A stretch of 64,000 nt of DNA from Flavobacterium chryseum. Lineage in GTDB: Bacteria; Bacteroidota; Bacteroidia; Flavobacteriales; Flavobacteriaceae. Position 1 is the first letter of the stretch. Every line of letters starts with the position of its first letter. A program made the position numbers and the translations under genes. Of this stretch, positions 17,482-26,473 are shown piece after piece. The notes under the pieces are model-generated. The model saw nothing but the letters and a program-made list of their open reading frames with translations, did not search any database and had not been told where the DNA came from. The stretch lies in the NCBI RefSeq assembly GCF_004362015.1, contig NZ_SNWW01000010.1:82552-146551 (forward strand). Reading direction: 5' to 3'.

Positions 17482-18914
17482 TGACAACTTATAAAATGAA
17501 AAAGTATATAACCAAAATTGTGATGATCGCTATTTTGATCGTCACAGTAATATCCTGTAAAGTTTCGAAGGATATTGAAACTCCAAAAGATGCATTTCCT
17601 GAAAATTTCAGGAATGCATCAACTTCAACCGATACAACCAGTATTGCTGATTTGGAGTGGAAAAATTTCTTTACAGAACAAGATATTATTCAATTAATAG
17701 ATAGCGCGGTAGCCAGAAATAACGATTTACAAATCGCTGCCAAAAATATCGAAATTGCGCAATACAGATTCACACAATCAAAATGGGGAAATGTGCCTCA
17801 GGTTAATTTATTTGTGAATGCCAGTACAAGCAATCCGTCTGACAATAGTTTTACAGGAATGAACCTGAATCAGGCTTTAGGTCAAAAACATATTGACGAT
17901 TATTCTGCCGGAGCTTCACTTTCGTGGGAAGCTGATATCTGGGGTAAAATCCGTAATCAGAAAAAAGGTGCTTATGCAGGTTACCTTCAATCTGAAGAAG
18001 TAAAAAAAGCATTGCAGACTAATATTGTTGCGAACGTTTCTAAAGGATATTACAATCTTTTGATGTTAGACGCACAATTGGATATCGCTAAGAAAAACGT
18101 ACAATTAAACGACAGTACAACCAACATAATCAAATTGAAATTTGATGCCGGACAAGTTACTTCGTTAGGAATTCAACAATCTGAAGCACAAAGATTAAGT
18201 TCAGCTCAATTGGTTCCTTTATTAGAACAAAACATTGCAATTCAGGAAAATGCCTTGAGTGTTTTGACAGGATCTTTTCCGAATTCAAAACAAAGAAGTA
18301 TTAAATTAAGTTCAATTGAAGTAAAAAACAATACTGCAATCGGAATTCCATCTTCATTAGTAAGCAGAAGACCTGATGTAAAAAGTGCTGAATTGGCTCT
18401 AAAAGTGGCGAACGCAAATGTTGGAATCACAAAAGCAGATTTATATCCTTCACTTAAAATTACCGCTCAGGGCGGAGTAAATTCTTTTGAAACAAGCAGT
18501 TGGTTCAATATTCCGGCTTCATTATTCGGAACTGTTGCAGGAGGTTTAACACAGCCTTTACTAAACAGTAAAAGAGTAAGAACGCAATATAATATTGCTG
18601 TAGCCGAAAGAGAAAAAGCAGTTTTAAATTTCAGACAATCGGTTTTAATAGCTGTTAGCGAAGTTTCTGATGCTTTGGTAAAAGTGGAGAAATTACAACA
18701 ACAAGAATTTTTTCTTAAAGAAAGAGTAAAAACATTGCAGCAAGCCATTAAAAATTCGAATTTGTTATTCAAAAACGGAATGGCGGAATACCTGGAAGTT
18801 TTAACCGCACAAACAAATTTATTGCAAAGCGAGTTAGAACTGGCAAACATAAAAAGAGAACAACTTTCTGCTAATACCGAGTTATATCGTGCATTGGGCG
18901 GCGGTTGGAGATAA
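17481..18914 (+). CDS. Outer membrane efflux channel lipoprotein (TolC/NodT family)
   Basis: 477 residues. An N-terminal lipobox (ILIVTVISC) follows a short hydrophobic segment; the ATG at 17481 is coupled to the previous stop, while the ATG at 17496 would give the usual MKK start, and either is possible. Two homologous outer membrane efflux repeats are visible: DLQIAAKNIEIAQYRF and GASLSWEADIWGKIRNQ in the first, and LVSRRPDVKSAELALK and ITKADLYPSLKI in the second. These are typical of NodT-type factors. It completes the tripartite pump and is followed by a terminator. Confidence 0.92.
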   Translation: MTTYKMKKYITKIVMIAILIVTVISCKVSKDIETPKDAFPENFRNASTSTDTTSIADLEWKNFFTEQDIIQLIDSAVARNNDLQIAAKNIEIAQYRFTQSKWGNVPQVNLFVNASTSNPSDNSFTGMNLNQALGQKHIDDYSAGASLSWEADIWGKIRNQKKGAYAGYLQSEEVKKALQTNIVANVSKGYYNLLMLDAQLDIAKKNVQLNDSTTNIIKLKFDAGQVTSLGIQQSEAQRLSSAQLVPLLEQNIAIQENALSVLTGSFPNSKQRSIKLSSIEVKNNTAIGIPSSLVSRRPDVKSAELALKVANANVGITKADLYPSLKITAQGGVNSFETSSWFNIPASLFGTVAGGLTQPLLNSKRVRTQYNIAVAEREKAVLNFRQSVLIAVSEVSDALVKVEKLQQQEFFLKERVKTLQQAIKNSNLLFKNGMAEYLEVLTAQTNLLQSELELANIKREQLSANTELYRALGGGWR

Positions 18915-18945
18915 TACCCGTTTATTTAATTATTTATTTGAGATT

Positions 18946-18980
18946 CGCTGCGAGACTTCGGTTTTGCAGCGTTTTTTTTT
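18946..18980 (+). terminator. Intrinsic terminator of the RND operon
   Basis: CGCTGC (18946-18951) pairs with GCAGCG (18966-18971), an inner CGA/TCG pair tightens the loop, and nine T follow. It lies 32 bases after the channel gene stop. Confidence 0.7.
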
Positions 18981-19045
18981 GTTTTTGCCGCGAAGGCGCT
19001 AAGGCGCAAAGTTTTTTATTCCACGCAGGTTTTACGCTCATTTTA

Positions 19046-19136
19046 TGTCAGACTGAGCGAAGTCGAAGTCCCGCAAAGAGCATCGTCAATCTTTGGCGAG
19101 TTACTTCTGTGTCCTTCAACTTCGCTCAGGATGACA
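19046..19136. repeat. Inverted repeat of the GAGCGAAGTCGAAG type
   Basis: TGTCAGACTGAGCGAAGTCG at 19046-19065 is matched by CTTCAACTTCGCTCAGG and ATGACA at 19114-19136. I recall this arm sequence as one of the commonest intergenic repeats in flavobacteria. A second, poorer repeat of CGAAGGCGCTAAGGCGCAAAG lies at 18990-19011. ORFs through this region are artefacts; otherwise 18981-19221 is empty. Confidence 0.7.
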
Positions 19137-19221
19137 AACGTAAAAATCTAAAATCAACATCTTGTCTTAAATGACCCTAAAATAGTCATAAATACGTATT
19201 CTTTCAAAAAAATAAGATTGT

Positions 19222-19229
19222 TACATTTG
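19222..19229 (+). promoter_or_regulatory. Candidate -7 element before the DoxX gene
   Basis: TACATTTG is an exact match to TAnnTTTG, 35 bases before the start codon. The -33 region is weak (CTTTC only). Confidence 0.5.
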
Positions 19230-19264
19230 TAATACATTCACTAATAACTATTTAAATATAACCA

Positions 19265-19645
19265 ATGAAAAAAGCAAAAATGATTTTTTGGATTACAACT
19301 ATTCTTATTTTTTTATTTGAAGGCGTTATGCCGGCGCTCACTTCTCAAAGTGAATTAGCAAAAGAAGGAATCAGACATCTCGGATATCCGGAGTATTTCG
19401 GGAATGCTTTGGTCGTTTTCAAGATTTTGGGGGTTTTGGCTTTAGTGATTCCACAAGTTCCAAATCGTGTTAAAGAGTGGGCTTATGCAGGTTTTGCATT
19501 CGATTTTATATTTGCTTCTATAAGTCACTTCGCGGTAGACGGAATTGATTTTCAAGGCTTTTTTCCCTTAATCGTTTTAGGGATTCTAATAATTTCATAT
19601 ATATATCACCACAAAATAGAGCGTTACAAAAACATCGCTTTGTAA
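19265..19645 (+). CDS. DoxX family membrane protein
   Basis: 126 residues with four membrane segments (about residues 5-22, 48-66, 72-92, 98-116). The motif GYPEYFGNALVVFKILGVLAL is the DoxX-like core (quoted just up to its key part) and AYAGFAFDFIFASISH fits the third segment. DoxX-like proteins of this small type are poorly characterised membrane proteins, some linked to redox or thiosulfate metabolism. First of four small co-directional genes. Confidence 0.85.
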   Translation: MKKAKMIFWITTILIFLFEGVMPALTSQSELAKEGIRHLGYPEYFGNALVVFKILGVLALVIPQVPNRVKEWAYAGFAFDFIFASISHFAVDGIDFQGFFPLIVLGILIISYIYHHKIERYKNIAL

Positions 19646-19657
19646 ATTGATAAAAAG

Positions 19658-19867
19658 ATGATCGAGGTTTTTAAAACAAATGTTCAGGAAATGGAGCAGT
19701 CTGCTATGATTGTGGGGAAACTTCTTGAACATTTCCCAAACAGCATCATCAATTTTGACCTGGAAGATTGCGACAAAATTTTGCGGATTCACGCTTTATC
19801 AATTTCAAATCATACCATAATCGAATTATTAAATTCGTACGGATACCATTGCGAAGTGCTTTTGTAA
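19658..19867 (+). CDS. Conserved small protein of unknown function
   Basis: 69 residues, 12 bases after the DoxX gene. The pattern VGKLLEHFPNSIINFDLEDC, then KILRI and a C-terminal YGYHCEVL, resembles a short Bacteroidota family I recall as hypothetical, probably with a ferredoxin-like (HMA-like) alpha/beta fold but without the CxxC metal motif. Role unknown. Confidence 0.65.
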   Translation: MIEVFKTNVQEMEQSAMIVGKLLEHFPNSIINFDLEDCDKILRIHALSISNHTIIELLNSYGYHCEVLL

Positions 19868-19954
19868 ATCACCAAAAGCGATAAGTGTTTAATTATCATA
19901 GTTTTAATATAAAATTGTAAATTTGAATTGTTTCAATCATCAAATCAATTAAAA

Positions 19955-20344
19955 ATGAACATTCCAAAAAATCATCAGACAGTAATGCCTTATTTAATTG
20001 TAAACGATGCATTAAAATTTATAGATTTTACAAAAACCGTTTTTAATGCTATTACATTGCAAGCTCCACTTTTGCGGGAAGACGGAACGGTTCAGTATGC
20101 TGAAGTTACTTTAAACGGAAGTACTATTATGGTAACCGACGTAACGAAAGACTGGAATAAAGAAACAGCAAATTTGTTTGTATATGTTCCAAATGCTGAT
20201 GAAACCTTTCATAAAGCCATTGAAGAAGGTGCCGAAATATTGATGGGATTAAGCGATCAGGATTACGGCAGAACCTGCGGTGTAACAGATCCTTTTGGCA
20301 ATGTCTGGTGGATTACTTCTGTAAATAAACAAGAAACAATTTAA
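19955..20344 (+). CDS. VOC (glyoxalase/bleomycin-resistance) family protein
   Basis: 129 residues from the ATG at 19955; a TTG nine codons earlier is not needed. MPYLIVNDALKFIDFTKTVF is the standard first beta-alpha-beta unit, and YGRTCGVTDPFGNVWWI is the conserved final strand with DPFGN. It belongs to the PhnB-like subgroup. Substrate not predictable. Confidence 0.85.
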   Translation: MNIPKNHQTVMPYLIVNDALKFIDFTKTVFNAITLQAPLLREDGTVQYAEVTLNGSTIMVTDVTKDWNKETANLFVYVPNADETFHKAIEEGAEILMGLSDQDYGRTCGVTDPFGNVWWITSVNKQETI

Positions 20345-20355
20345 TCTTAATAGTT

Positions 20356-20862
20356 ATGAAAGAGGAACTTAAAATAGAAATCACAAGTACATTCGAGCAA
20401 TTGTATCAAACGCTTTCTCTTTTTACGCAAGGTGAAATTAACGCAATTCCGTTTGAAGGAAGCTGGACTTCCGGGCAAGTAGCGCGTCATATTATTAAAT
20501 CAACTTCAGGCTTAAAACAAATTTGTGACAATAACACCCAAAAATTAGCTGTAAATCCAGAAGAAAAAGTTCCCGCATTGAAACAAATATTTTTAGACTT
20601 CAGTTCAAAGATGAATTCGCCGGAATTTATTTATCCTGAAATAAAAGATTATGACAAGGAACTGCTTCTTTCTTCTATTCAAAAAATAGAAAAAGAACTG
20701 GTATACATAACAGAAAATTACGATTTAGGACTGACTTGTATGGAATTTGAAATGCCCGGTTTTGGAAACCTGACGATCTATGAACTTGTGAGCTTTGCTG
20801 TAATTCATACCAAAAGGCATATCTTTCAATTGACCAATATCTATAAAGCATTGAGGAATTAG
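20356..20862 (+). CDS. DinB family protein
   Basis: 168 residues forming a four-helix DinB/YfiT bundle. The three likely metal-binding His positions are seen in WTSGQVARHIIK, and in the C-terminal VIHTKRHIFQL. Members act as thiol-dependent S-transferases or remain uncharacterised. It starts 11 bases after the VOC gene and is followed by a terminator, so it ends the small operon that begins with DoxX. Confidence 0.85.
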   Translation: MKEELKIEITSTFEQLYQTLSLFTQGEINAIPFEGSWTSGQVARHIIKSTSGLKQICDNNTQKLAVNPEEKVPALKQIFLDFSSKMNSPEFIYPEIKDYDKELLLSSIQKIEKELVYITENYDLGLTCMEFEMPGFGNLTIYELVSFAVIHTKRHIFQLTNIYKALRN

Positions 20863-20923
20863 CTATGAAATTTTCATTTTAAATAAACATAGCAAAAGGC
20901 GAAACCTGAAGCTTAAAAACCTG

Positions 20924-20967
20924 AAACAAAAAAAAGCGACACCAGTAAATGAGGTGTCGCTTTTTTT
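20924..20967. terminator. Bidirectional terminator between DinB and DUF1328 genes
   Basis: GCGACACC at 20936-20943 and GGTGTCGC at 20953-20960 make a perfect eight-base stem with an A run on one side and seven T on the other, so both converging transcripts can end here. Confidence 0.8.
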
Positions 20968-20986
20968 GTATGATTAAAACTTATTG

Positions 20987-21148
20987 CTAAACTTTTCTTC
21001 TTCCGCTTATTAATGAAAGTATAAATAATACAATAAATATGAAGAATAAAACTTTTGCAATACTAGCAGCTCCGGCAGCGATTCCACCAAAACCAAATAT
21101 TCCCGCTACTATAGCTAGAATAATAAAAATGACTGTCCAACGTAACAT
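20987..21148 (-). CDS. DUF1328 family small membrane protein
   Basis: A 53-residue protein: MLRWTVIFIILAIVAGIFGF, then a Gly/Ala-rich GGIAAGAASIAKVLF turn and a second helix ending SGRRKV. Two short membrane helices around a Gly-Ala loop are the hallmark of DUF1328 (YtjA in E. coli), often stress-induced. Too short for usual ORF cut-offs, but the family match is good. Converges on the shared terminator at 20924-20967. Confidence 0.85.
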   Translation of the reverse strand: MLRWTVIFIILAIVAGIFGFGGIAAGAASIAKVLFFIFIVLFILSLISGRRKV

Positions 21149-21516
21149 ATGATTATTTTTTAGGGTTTATAAATGACTTATTAGGTCTGTTTGTTAGATC
21201 AAATTTCATTTTAAAAAACTGCTTGCCTTAACTCTATCCGTTTTTTTTTTATCGCAAAAAAATATCAAACACAATAAATTCTAAAACTTGCTAATAGTTT
21301 CAAAATTACCATTTTAGACTTATAGGATTTCCATAAATAAGCTTTTGAGTTAATTTTTTAGTGGATTGGATTAATCGTAGGCTCATCTAAACTTTAATTT
21401 TATCAAAAAATAAATAAAGGGGTAATTTTCTGATGTAAAACACAACTTAATGTATTTCTTTATTTATAGACTTGTTAAAATATAAACGACATATTAAACG
21501 AATAAAAATAATCCCC
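21149..21516. other. Gene-free stretch upstream of the glycosyltransferase
   Basis: 368 AT-rich bases between the divergent DUF1328 and glycosyltransferase genes. I see no ORF, RNA or repeat; the promoters of both genes should lie here, but no clear TAnnTTTG element stands out. Confidence 0.4.
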
Positions 21517-23787
21517 ATGAAAGCACTATCTAACAAATCGAAAATCGTTTTCTTATCAACTTTTCCACCAACTCAATGTGGAATAGCTACTTATACGCAG
21601 GATACAATAAAAGGAATTACTGATGTATTTGGTAAATCAGTTACATGTGAGATTTGTGAATTGGTTGACAAACCAAAAGCAAATCCAACACAGGCCTTTA
21701 CTTTAAACACAAAAAACAGAGAAGACTATACTCGTGTTGCCGAAGAAATGAATGCTGATGAAAATATCAAATTAGTTCATATTCAACATGAATTTGGTTT
21801 GTTTTCAGGAAACTACGGTGATCATTTATTAGATTTTTTAAATGTTATCAAAAAACCGGTAACGTTTACATTTCATACAGTGCTTCCTGGCCCAAATAAC
21901 GAATTAAGAACATTTGTAAAATTGCTTTTAAGCTACAGCAATTCTGTATTTGTTATGACACACAGATCTGAAGAGATATTAATTAACGATTACGAAATTC
22001 CAAAAGAATTTATTACAACTATAACTCACGGAACTCACGTTGTTGTTTACGAAGCTCCGGAAACTGCTAAAGCAAAATTCGGAATTGAAGACAGAACCGT
22101 TCTTTCTACTTTTGGACTTTTAGGTGAAGGAAAAAATATCGAAACAGGTTTAAGAGCTTTAAGCAAAATTGTTGAAAATACACCAAACGCGCTTTATTTA
22201 ATTATTGGAAGAACACATCCAAATTTAATTATTGATGGTGTAGATACTTATCGTGAAAAATTAGAAGCAATTGTTGATGAATTAGAATTACACAATAATG
22301 TTCGTTTTATAAACCAATATCTTGAAACAAACGAACTTTTAGAATATTTACAGGCTACTGACATTTATATGTTTACTTCAAAAGATCCAAATCAGGCGGT
22401 AAGCGGAACTTTTTCTTATGCTATGAGCTGCGCTTGTCCGATTGTTGCCTCAAAAATCCCGCATACAAAAGAAGTTCTAACAGCAGATTCTGGAATTTTA
22501 GTTGATATTGGAGATGAAAATCAGTTTGCTGAAGCTGCCATTAAACTTCTTAATGATGAAAATTTAAGAGAAGAAATGGGTAAAAGTGCTTTTAGAAAAA
22601 CCAGAGCATCTTCTTGGGAAAATGTAGGTATTGCACACATGAATACGTATAAAAAATTAATGGATAAATCGTCTGATGTTAAATTCAGCTATCCGTCAAT
22701 TCAGTTAGCACACGTTAAAAAAATGACTACTGATGTTGGAATTATCCAATTCAGCAAAATTTCTATTCCTGATATCGAATCAGGATATACATTAGATGAT
22801 AATGCAAGAGCGTTGGTAGCAATGTGTATGCATTATAAACTAACAGAAGATAAAGATGATCTTCCATACATTTTAATTTATCTTGACTTCATCGAACGTT
22901 GCCAGAAACCAAAAGGTAATTTCATGAACTATGTTGATAAAAACAATCGTGAACATATCGAGCAAAATGCAGAAGTAAACTTAGAAGATTCTAATGCACG
23001 CGGAATCTGGGCTTTAGGAACTGTAGTTTCTATCGGAAACATTTTACCGGACTCAATTACCAAAAAAGCTTCTAAGTGTTTATTAAACTCTCTAAAATGG
23101 GCCGAAAGCATTCAATCGCCTCGTTCTATTGGTTTTGCAACAAAAGGTTTGTATTTGTATCATAATGCTGTTCCTAATTTATATGTAGCAGCAATTATCA
23201 ATAAACTGAACGCGAAATTATTATCCGGTTATGAAATTTACTCTACTAAAGACTGGAAATGGTTCGAAAACTCAATGACTTATGGTAACGGAATTTTACC
23301 GGAATCAATGTTGTATGCGTATCTTGTAACCAATAAACCTATTTACAAAAAAGTAGCTTTAGAATCACTTGATTTCTTGATTTCGAAAACTTATAAAGGC
23401 GATAACTTTAAAGTTATTTCAAACAACGGTTGGTACCATAAAGGTTCAGAACCACAAGAATACGGAGAACAGCCAATTGATGTTTCGTACATGATTCAGA
23501 CTTTGAACTCATTTTACAATGCGTTTAAAAATCCTGAATACAAACAAAAAATGAAAATTGCATTCAACTGGTTTTTAGGTAAAAATCACTTAAACCAAAT
23601 TATGTACAACCCAATTAGCGGAGGTGGATATGATGGTTTAGAAAAAGATAATGTAAACCTAAATCAAGGATCAGAATCTACAGTTTGTTATTTAACTGCA
23701 AGATTGATAATGGAAAACCTAAAGCTGTCAGAAAGTAAAGTAATTCCGCTTATGAAAGCTAAAACCGGCGTTGCTATTAACCAATAA
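21517..23787 (+). CDS. GT4 glycosyltransferase fused to a C-terminal helical-barrel domain
   Basis: 756 residues from the ATG at 21517 (a TTG 15 codons earlier is rejected). Residues 1-390 are a GT-B glycosyltransferase of the GT4 kind: IVFLSTFPPTQCGIATYTQD, HIQHEFGLFSG, FTFHTVL, then FGLLGEGKNIETGLRAL and the nucleotide-binding EAAIKLLNDENLREEMG end. Residues 395-756 form a separate domain with repeated helical units, e.g. GYTLDDNARALVAM, DSNARGIWALGT and a Trp/Gly-rich tail, which suggests an alpha/alpha toroid of the glycoside-hydrolase or epimerase kind. Two activities (transfer plus trimming or phosphorolysis) in one cytosolic protein are possible; the substrate is unknown. It ends at a terminator. 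Confidence 0.8.
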   Translation: MKALSNKSKIVFLSTFPPTQCGIATYTQDTIKGITDVFGKSVTCEICELVDKPKANPTQAFTLNTKNREDYTRVAEEMNADENIKLVHIQHEFGLFSGNYGDHLLDFLNVIKKPVTFTFHTVLPGPNNELRTFVKLLLSYSNSVFVMTHRSEEILINDYEIPKEFITTITHGTHVVVYEAPETAKAKFGIEDRTVLSTFGLLGEGKNIETGLRALSKIVENTPNALYLIIGRTHPNLIIDGVDTYREKLEAIVDELELHNNVRFINQYLETNELLEYLQATDIYMFTSKDPNQAVSGTFSYAMSCACPIVASKIPHTKEVLTADSGILVDIGDENQFAEAAIKLLNDENLREEMGKSAFRKTRASSWENVGIAHMNTYKKLMDKSSDVKFSYPSIQLAHVKKMTTDVGIIQFSKISIPDIESGYTLDDNARALVAMCMHYKLTEDKDDLPYILIYLDFIERCQKPKGNFMNYVDKNNREHIEQNAEVNLEDSNARGIWALGTVVSIGNILPDSITKKASKCLLNSLKWAESIQSPRSIGFATKGLYLYHNAVPNLYVAAIINKLNAKLLSGYEIYSTKDWKWFENSMTYGNGILPESMLYAYLVTNKPIYKKVALESLDFLISKTYKGDNFKVISNNGWYHKGSEPQEYGEQPIDVSYMIQTLNSFYNAFKNPEYKQKMKIAFNWFLGKNHLNQIMYNPISGGGYDGLEKDNVNLNQGSESTVCYLTARLIMENLKLSESKVIPLMKAKTGVAINQ

Positions 23788-23839
23788 AATTTTAACTAAA
23801 TTTATATATTCCAAAAAACTAAATTTTCTACTTACCCTA

Positions 23840-23868
23840 AAATCCCTTTGTCTAAAAGGGATTTTTTT
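23840..23868 (+). terminator. Intrinsic terminator after the glycosyltransferase
   Basis: AAATCCCTTT (23840-23849) and AAAGGGATTT (23855-23864) pair perfectly across a five-base loop and run into seven T. Confidence 0.8.
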
Positions 23869-24065
23869 ATTTTTATGAAGATTTGAAGTAACGTCAACTT
23901 AATATAATTATTGTGCTATTATGTAAATTATATAAACATCCAAAAAAGTTGTGTAAGAATTTTTGTTAACTAATAAGGTAATTTTATTTAAAAATATCGA
24001 AGGAAAATTAAATATGTTAAAATATTGATTTTCAAAAATTTAAACTCAACTAAAACAGTAGTATT

Positions 24066-24824
24066 TTGATTCTTACTTTAAAAAATACATTCGAAGAGAT
24101 AGGTAATGCAACACTGTTTGCAAAGCAGTTTTTTAAGGAAGTTTTTGTACCTCCTTACGAGGCTAAGCAATTTGTGAAGCAATGCTATATTATAGGATAT
24201 AAATCATTGCCCCTTGTTGCTATTACAGGTTTTATTATGGGCTTAGTACTTACACTTCAATCGAGACCAACTTTGGTGAAATTTGGAGCCGAATCCTGGT
24301 TACCGGGAATGGTCGCACTATCACTGATTCGTGAAATTGCTCCTGTAATAACAGCTTTAATTTGTGCAGGAAAAATATCTTCAGGAATTGGTGCCGAATT
24401 AGGTTCGATGAAAGTAACAGAACAAATTGACGCCATGGAAGTTTCGGCAATTAACCCATACAATTATTTGGTTGTAACCCGCATTTTAGCCTGTACATTA
24501 ATGGTTCCGCTATTAGTGTTTTTTGCTGATGCAGTGGGCATTATAGGCGGATATATTGGTATTAATATTCACGGTGATGTAAATTTTTACCGTTTTCTGA
24601 CACAAATTCTTCAATCCTTATCATTTCTTGATCTTTTTCCAGCCACAATTAAGACCTTTTTCTTTGGCTTTTTTATTGGAATGATTGGATGTTATAAAGG
24701 TTTTAATGCTTCTAACGGAACTGAAAGTGTTGGAAAAGCCGCAAACTCTGCTGTTGTAACGGCATCTTTAGCCATTTTTATAATTGATATGGTAGCTGTT
24801 CAAATAACCGACTTATTTTTTTAA
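24066..24824 (+). CDS. mlaE: MlaE family ABC lipid transport permease
   Basis: 252 residues with about five membrane segments. Conserved MlaE sequence is clear: QCYIIGYKSLPLVAITGF, the LIREIAPVITALICAGKISSGIGAELG loop (quoted in part), and EQIDAMEVSAINPY. An in-frame stop at 24051-24053 and absence of ATG mean the gene must start at the TTG at 24066 (or a rarer ATT next to it). It is the inner membrane channel of an MCE transporter that moves phospholipids between inner and outer membranes. First gene of a six-gene operon. Confidence 0.9.
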   Translation: MILTLKNTFEEIGNATLFAKQFFKEVFVPPYEAKQFVKQCYIIGYKSLPLVAITGFIMGLVLTLQSRPTLVKFGAESWLPGMVALSLIREIAPVITALICAGKISSGIGAELGSMKVTEQIDAMEVSAINPYNYLVVTRILACTLMVPLLVFFADAVGIIGGYIGINIHGDVNFYRFLTQILQSLSFLDLFPATIKTFFFGFFIGMIGCYKGFNASNGTESVGKAANSAVVTASLAIFIIDMVAVQITDLFF

Positions 24825-24826
24825 AG

Positions 24827-25606
24827 ATGATTAAGGAAGAAAAAAATATAGAGAAAGAACCAAAAGCAAAAAGTAAAACTCCCATAATCGAGATTAAAAA
24901 TTTGCACAAAACTTTTGGCAAAAATAACACGATTTTAAAAGGAGTTAATCTTACTGTAAATCAAGGTGAAGACTTAGTGATTTTAGGGCGTTCCGGTTCT
25001 GGAAAATCAGTAACTATAAAATGTATTGTGGGTTTAATTGAACCTGATAAAGGAGAAATAAAAGTATTCGATGAAAACGTACTGAATCTTAATAAAAAAG
25101 ACCTCAATGAAATCAGAGTAAGAATTGGTTTTCTGTTTCAAAGTGGTGCCTTATACGATTCAATGTCAGTTCGTGAAAATTTAGCTTTTACATTAAAAAA
25201 ACACAAAAGCGATTTAACTCCGGAAGAAGTTGAAGCTGAAGTTGTAGAAGCACTTGACAATGTTGGTTTAAGTGATGCGATAAATAAAATGCCATCTGAA
25301 TTATCAGGCGGAATGCAAAAAAGAATTGGTCTGGCCAGAACTTTAATTCTTAAGCCTGAAATTATTTTATACGATGAGCCAACAACCGGTTTAGATACTA
25401 TAACATCAAGAGAAATCAGTGAACTGATATTAGATATAAAACACAAACGAAAAACAACATCAATCATTATTACACACGATATGGCTTGTGCCAAACTTAC
25501 TGCAGACCGCATTATGGTGCTAAAAGACGGTGTAATACATGCTGAAGGAACTTACGAAGAATTAGAACAAAGCGATGACGAATGGGTACGCTCTTTTTTT
25601 GAATAA
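24827..25606 (+). CDS. mlaF: MlaF family ABC transporter ATPase
   Basis: 259 residues, two bases after mlaE. Walker A is GRSGSGKS (residues 54-61), signature LSGGMQ (159-164), Walker B ILYDEP (180-185) and the H-loop His in IITHDMA. GLIEPDKGEI and RIGFLFQSGALYDSMSV are typical of MlaF. About 20 Lys/Glu-rich residues precede the domain. It powers the MlaE permease from the cytosolic side. Confidence 0.93.
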   Translation: MIKEEKNIEKEPKAKSKTPIIEIKNLHKTFGKNNTILKGVNLTVNQGEDLVILGRSGSGKSVTIKCIVGLIEPDKGEIKVFDENVLNLNKKDLNEIRVRIGFLFQSGALYDSMSVRENLAFTLKKHKSDLTPEEVEAEVVEALDNVGLSDAINKMPSELSGGMQKRIGLARTLILKPEIILYDEPTTGLDTITSREISELILDIKHKRKTTSIIITHDMACAKLTADRIMVLKDGVIHAEGTYEELEQSDDEWVRSFFE

Positions 25607-25630
25607 ACTTAAAAAATAAAAATAGAAATC

Positions 25631-26458
25631 ATGGATAAGCAATCTGGATATACTTGGAAATTGGGAATGTTTGTAACAGTAGGATTGTTGCTTTTTATAG
25701 TGGCAATTTATTTTATTGGAAAACAAAAAAACCTATTTGGATCAACATTTCATATTACATCACAATTTAAAACGGTTAGCGGTTTAGAAGTGGGAAATAA
25801 TGTTCGTTTTTCAGGAATTAATATCGGAACAGTCGAAGAAATCAGATTAATAAACGATTCTTCTGTTGTGGTGTCGATGGTTATAAAAGATGACGTACGT
25901 GAATTTATTAAAACAGATGCCCGTGCCAGCATTGGTTCTGACGGATTAATGGGCGATAAAGTTTTAACAATTTCTCCGGGAGTTAAATCTACTAAAGTAG
26001 TTGAAAATAACGGTGCAATTGCTTCGATTAACGGAATTGAAATGCAGGATTTAATGAAAAGCGTTAAGAAAAGTGTTGATAATGCTGCCGTTATTACCGA
26101 TGAACTTGCCATTTTTAGCCACAGTATGAATAACGGAAACGGAGCTTTAGCACGATTAGTGCGCGATGATAAAATGGCGAACAGCGTTTCGAACACACTT
26201 TCTAATTTAGAATCCGGTACAAAAGGGTTTAGCCAAAATATGGAAGCTGCAAAAAGCAACTTTTTGCTAAGAGGTTACTATAAAAAGAAAGAAAAACAGA
26301 AAGAAAAAAAGCAGGAAGAGATAAAAGAGAAAAAAGAAGAGGAACAGAAAAAAGCCGAAAAAGCTAAAGAGGAAAAAGCCCAGGAAGATAAAGAAAAAGC
26401 TGAAAAACAAAAAGAAGAAGACGCCAAAAAAGCCGAAGCCGAAAAAGCAAAAAAGTAA
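25631..26458 (+). CDS. mlaD: MlaD family MCE-domain protein with a charged tail
   Basis: 275 residues. One N-terminal membrane helix (residues 12-30) is followed by a single MCE domain with VSGLEVGNNVRFSGINIGTV and ASIGSDGLMGDKVL. After a helix (residues 135-205) the last 60 residues are almost only Lys, Glu, Ala and Gln, a predicted coiled coil or disordered tail; MCE proteins usually end in hydrophobic or neutral helices. The protein should form a hexameric ring in the periplasm that receives lipids. Third gene of the operon, 24 bases after mlaF. Confidence 0.88.
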   Translation: MDKQSGYTWKLGMFVTVGLLLFIVAIYFIGKQKNLFGSTFHITSQFKTVSGLEVGNNVRFSGINIGTVEEIRLINDSSVVVSMVIKDDVREFIKTDARASIGSDGLMGDKVLTISPGVKSTKVVENNGAIASINGIEMQDLMKSVKKSVDNAAVITDELAIFSHSMNNGNGALARLVRDDKMANSVSNTLSNLESGTKGFSQNMEAAKSNFLLRGYYKKKEKQKEKKQEEIKEKKEEEQKKAEKAKEEKAQEDKEKAEKQKEEDAKKAEAEKAKK

Positions 26459-26473
26459 TTTAAATGTACGCCG

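Noticed and set aside
18905..19174. 89-codon plus-strand ORF after the RND operon
   Set aside because: Starts within the channel gene and crosses the terminator and an inverted repeat; not protein-like.
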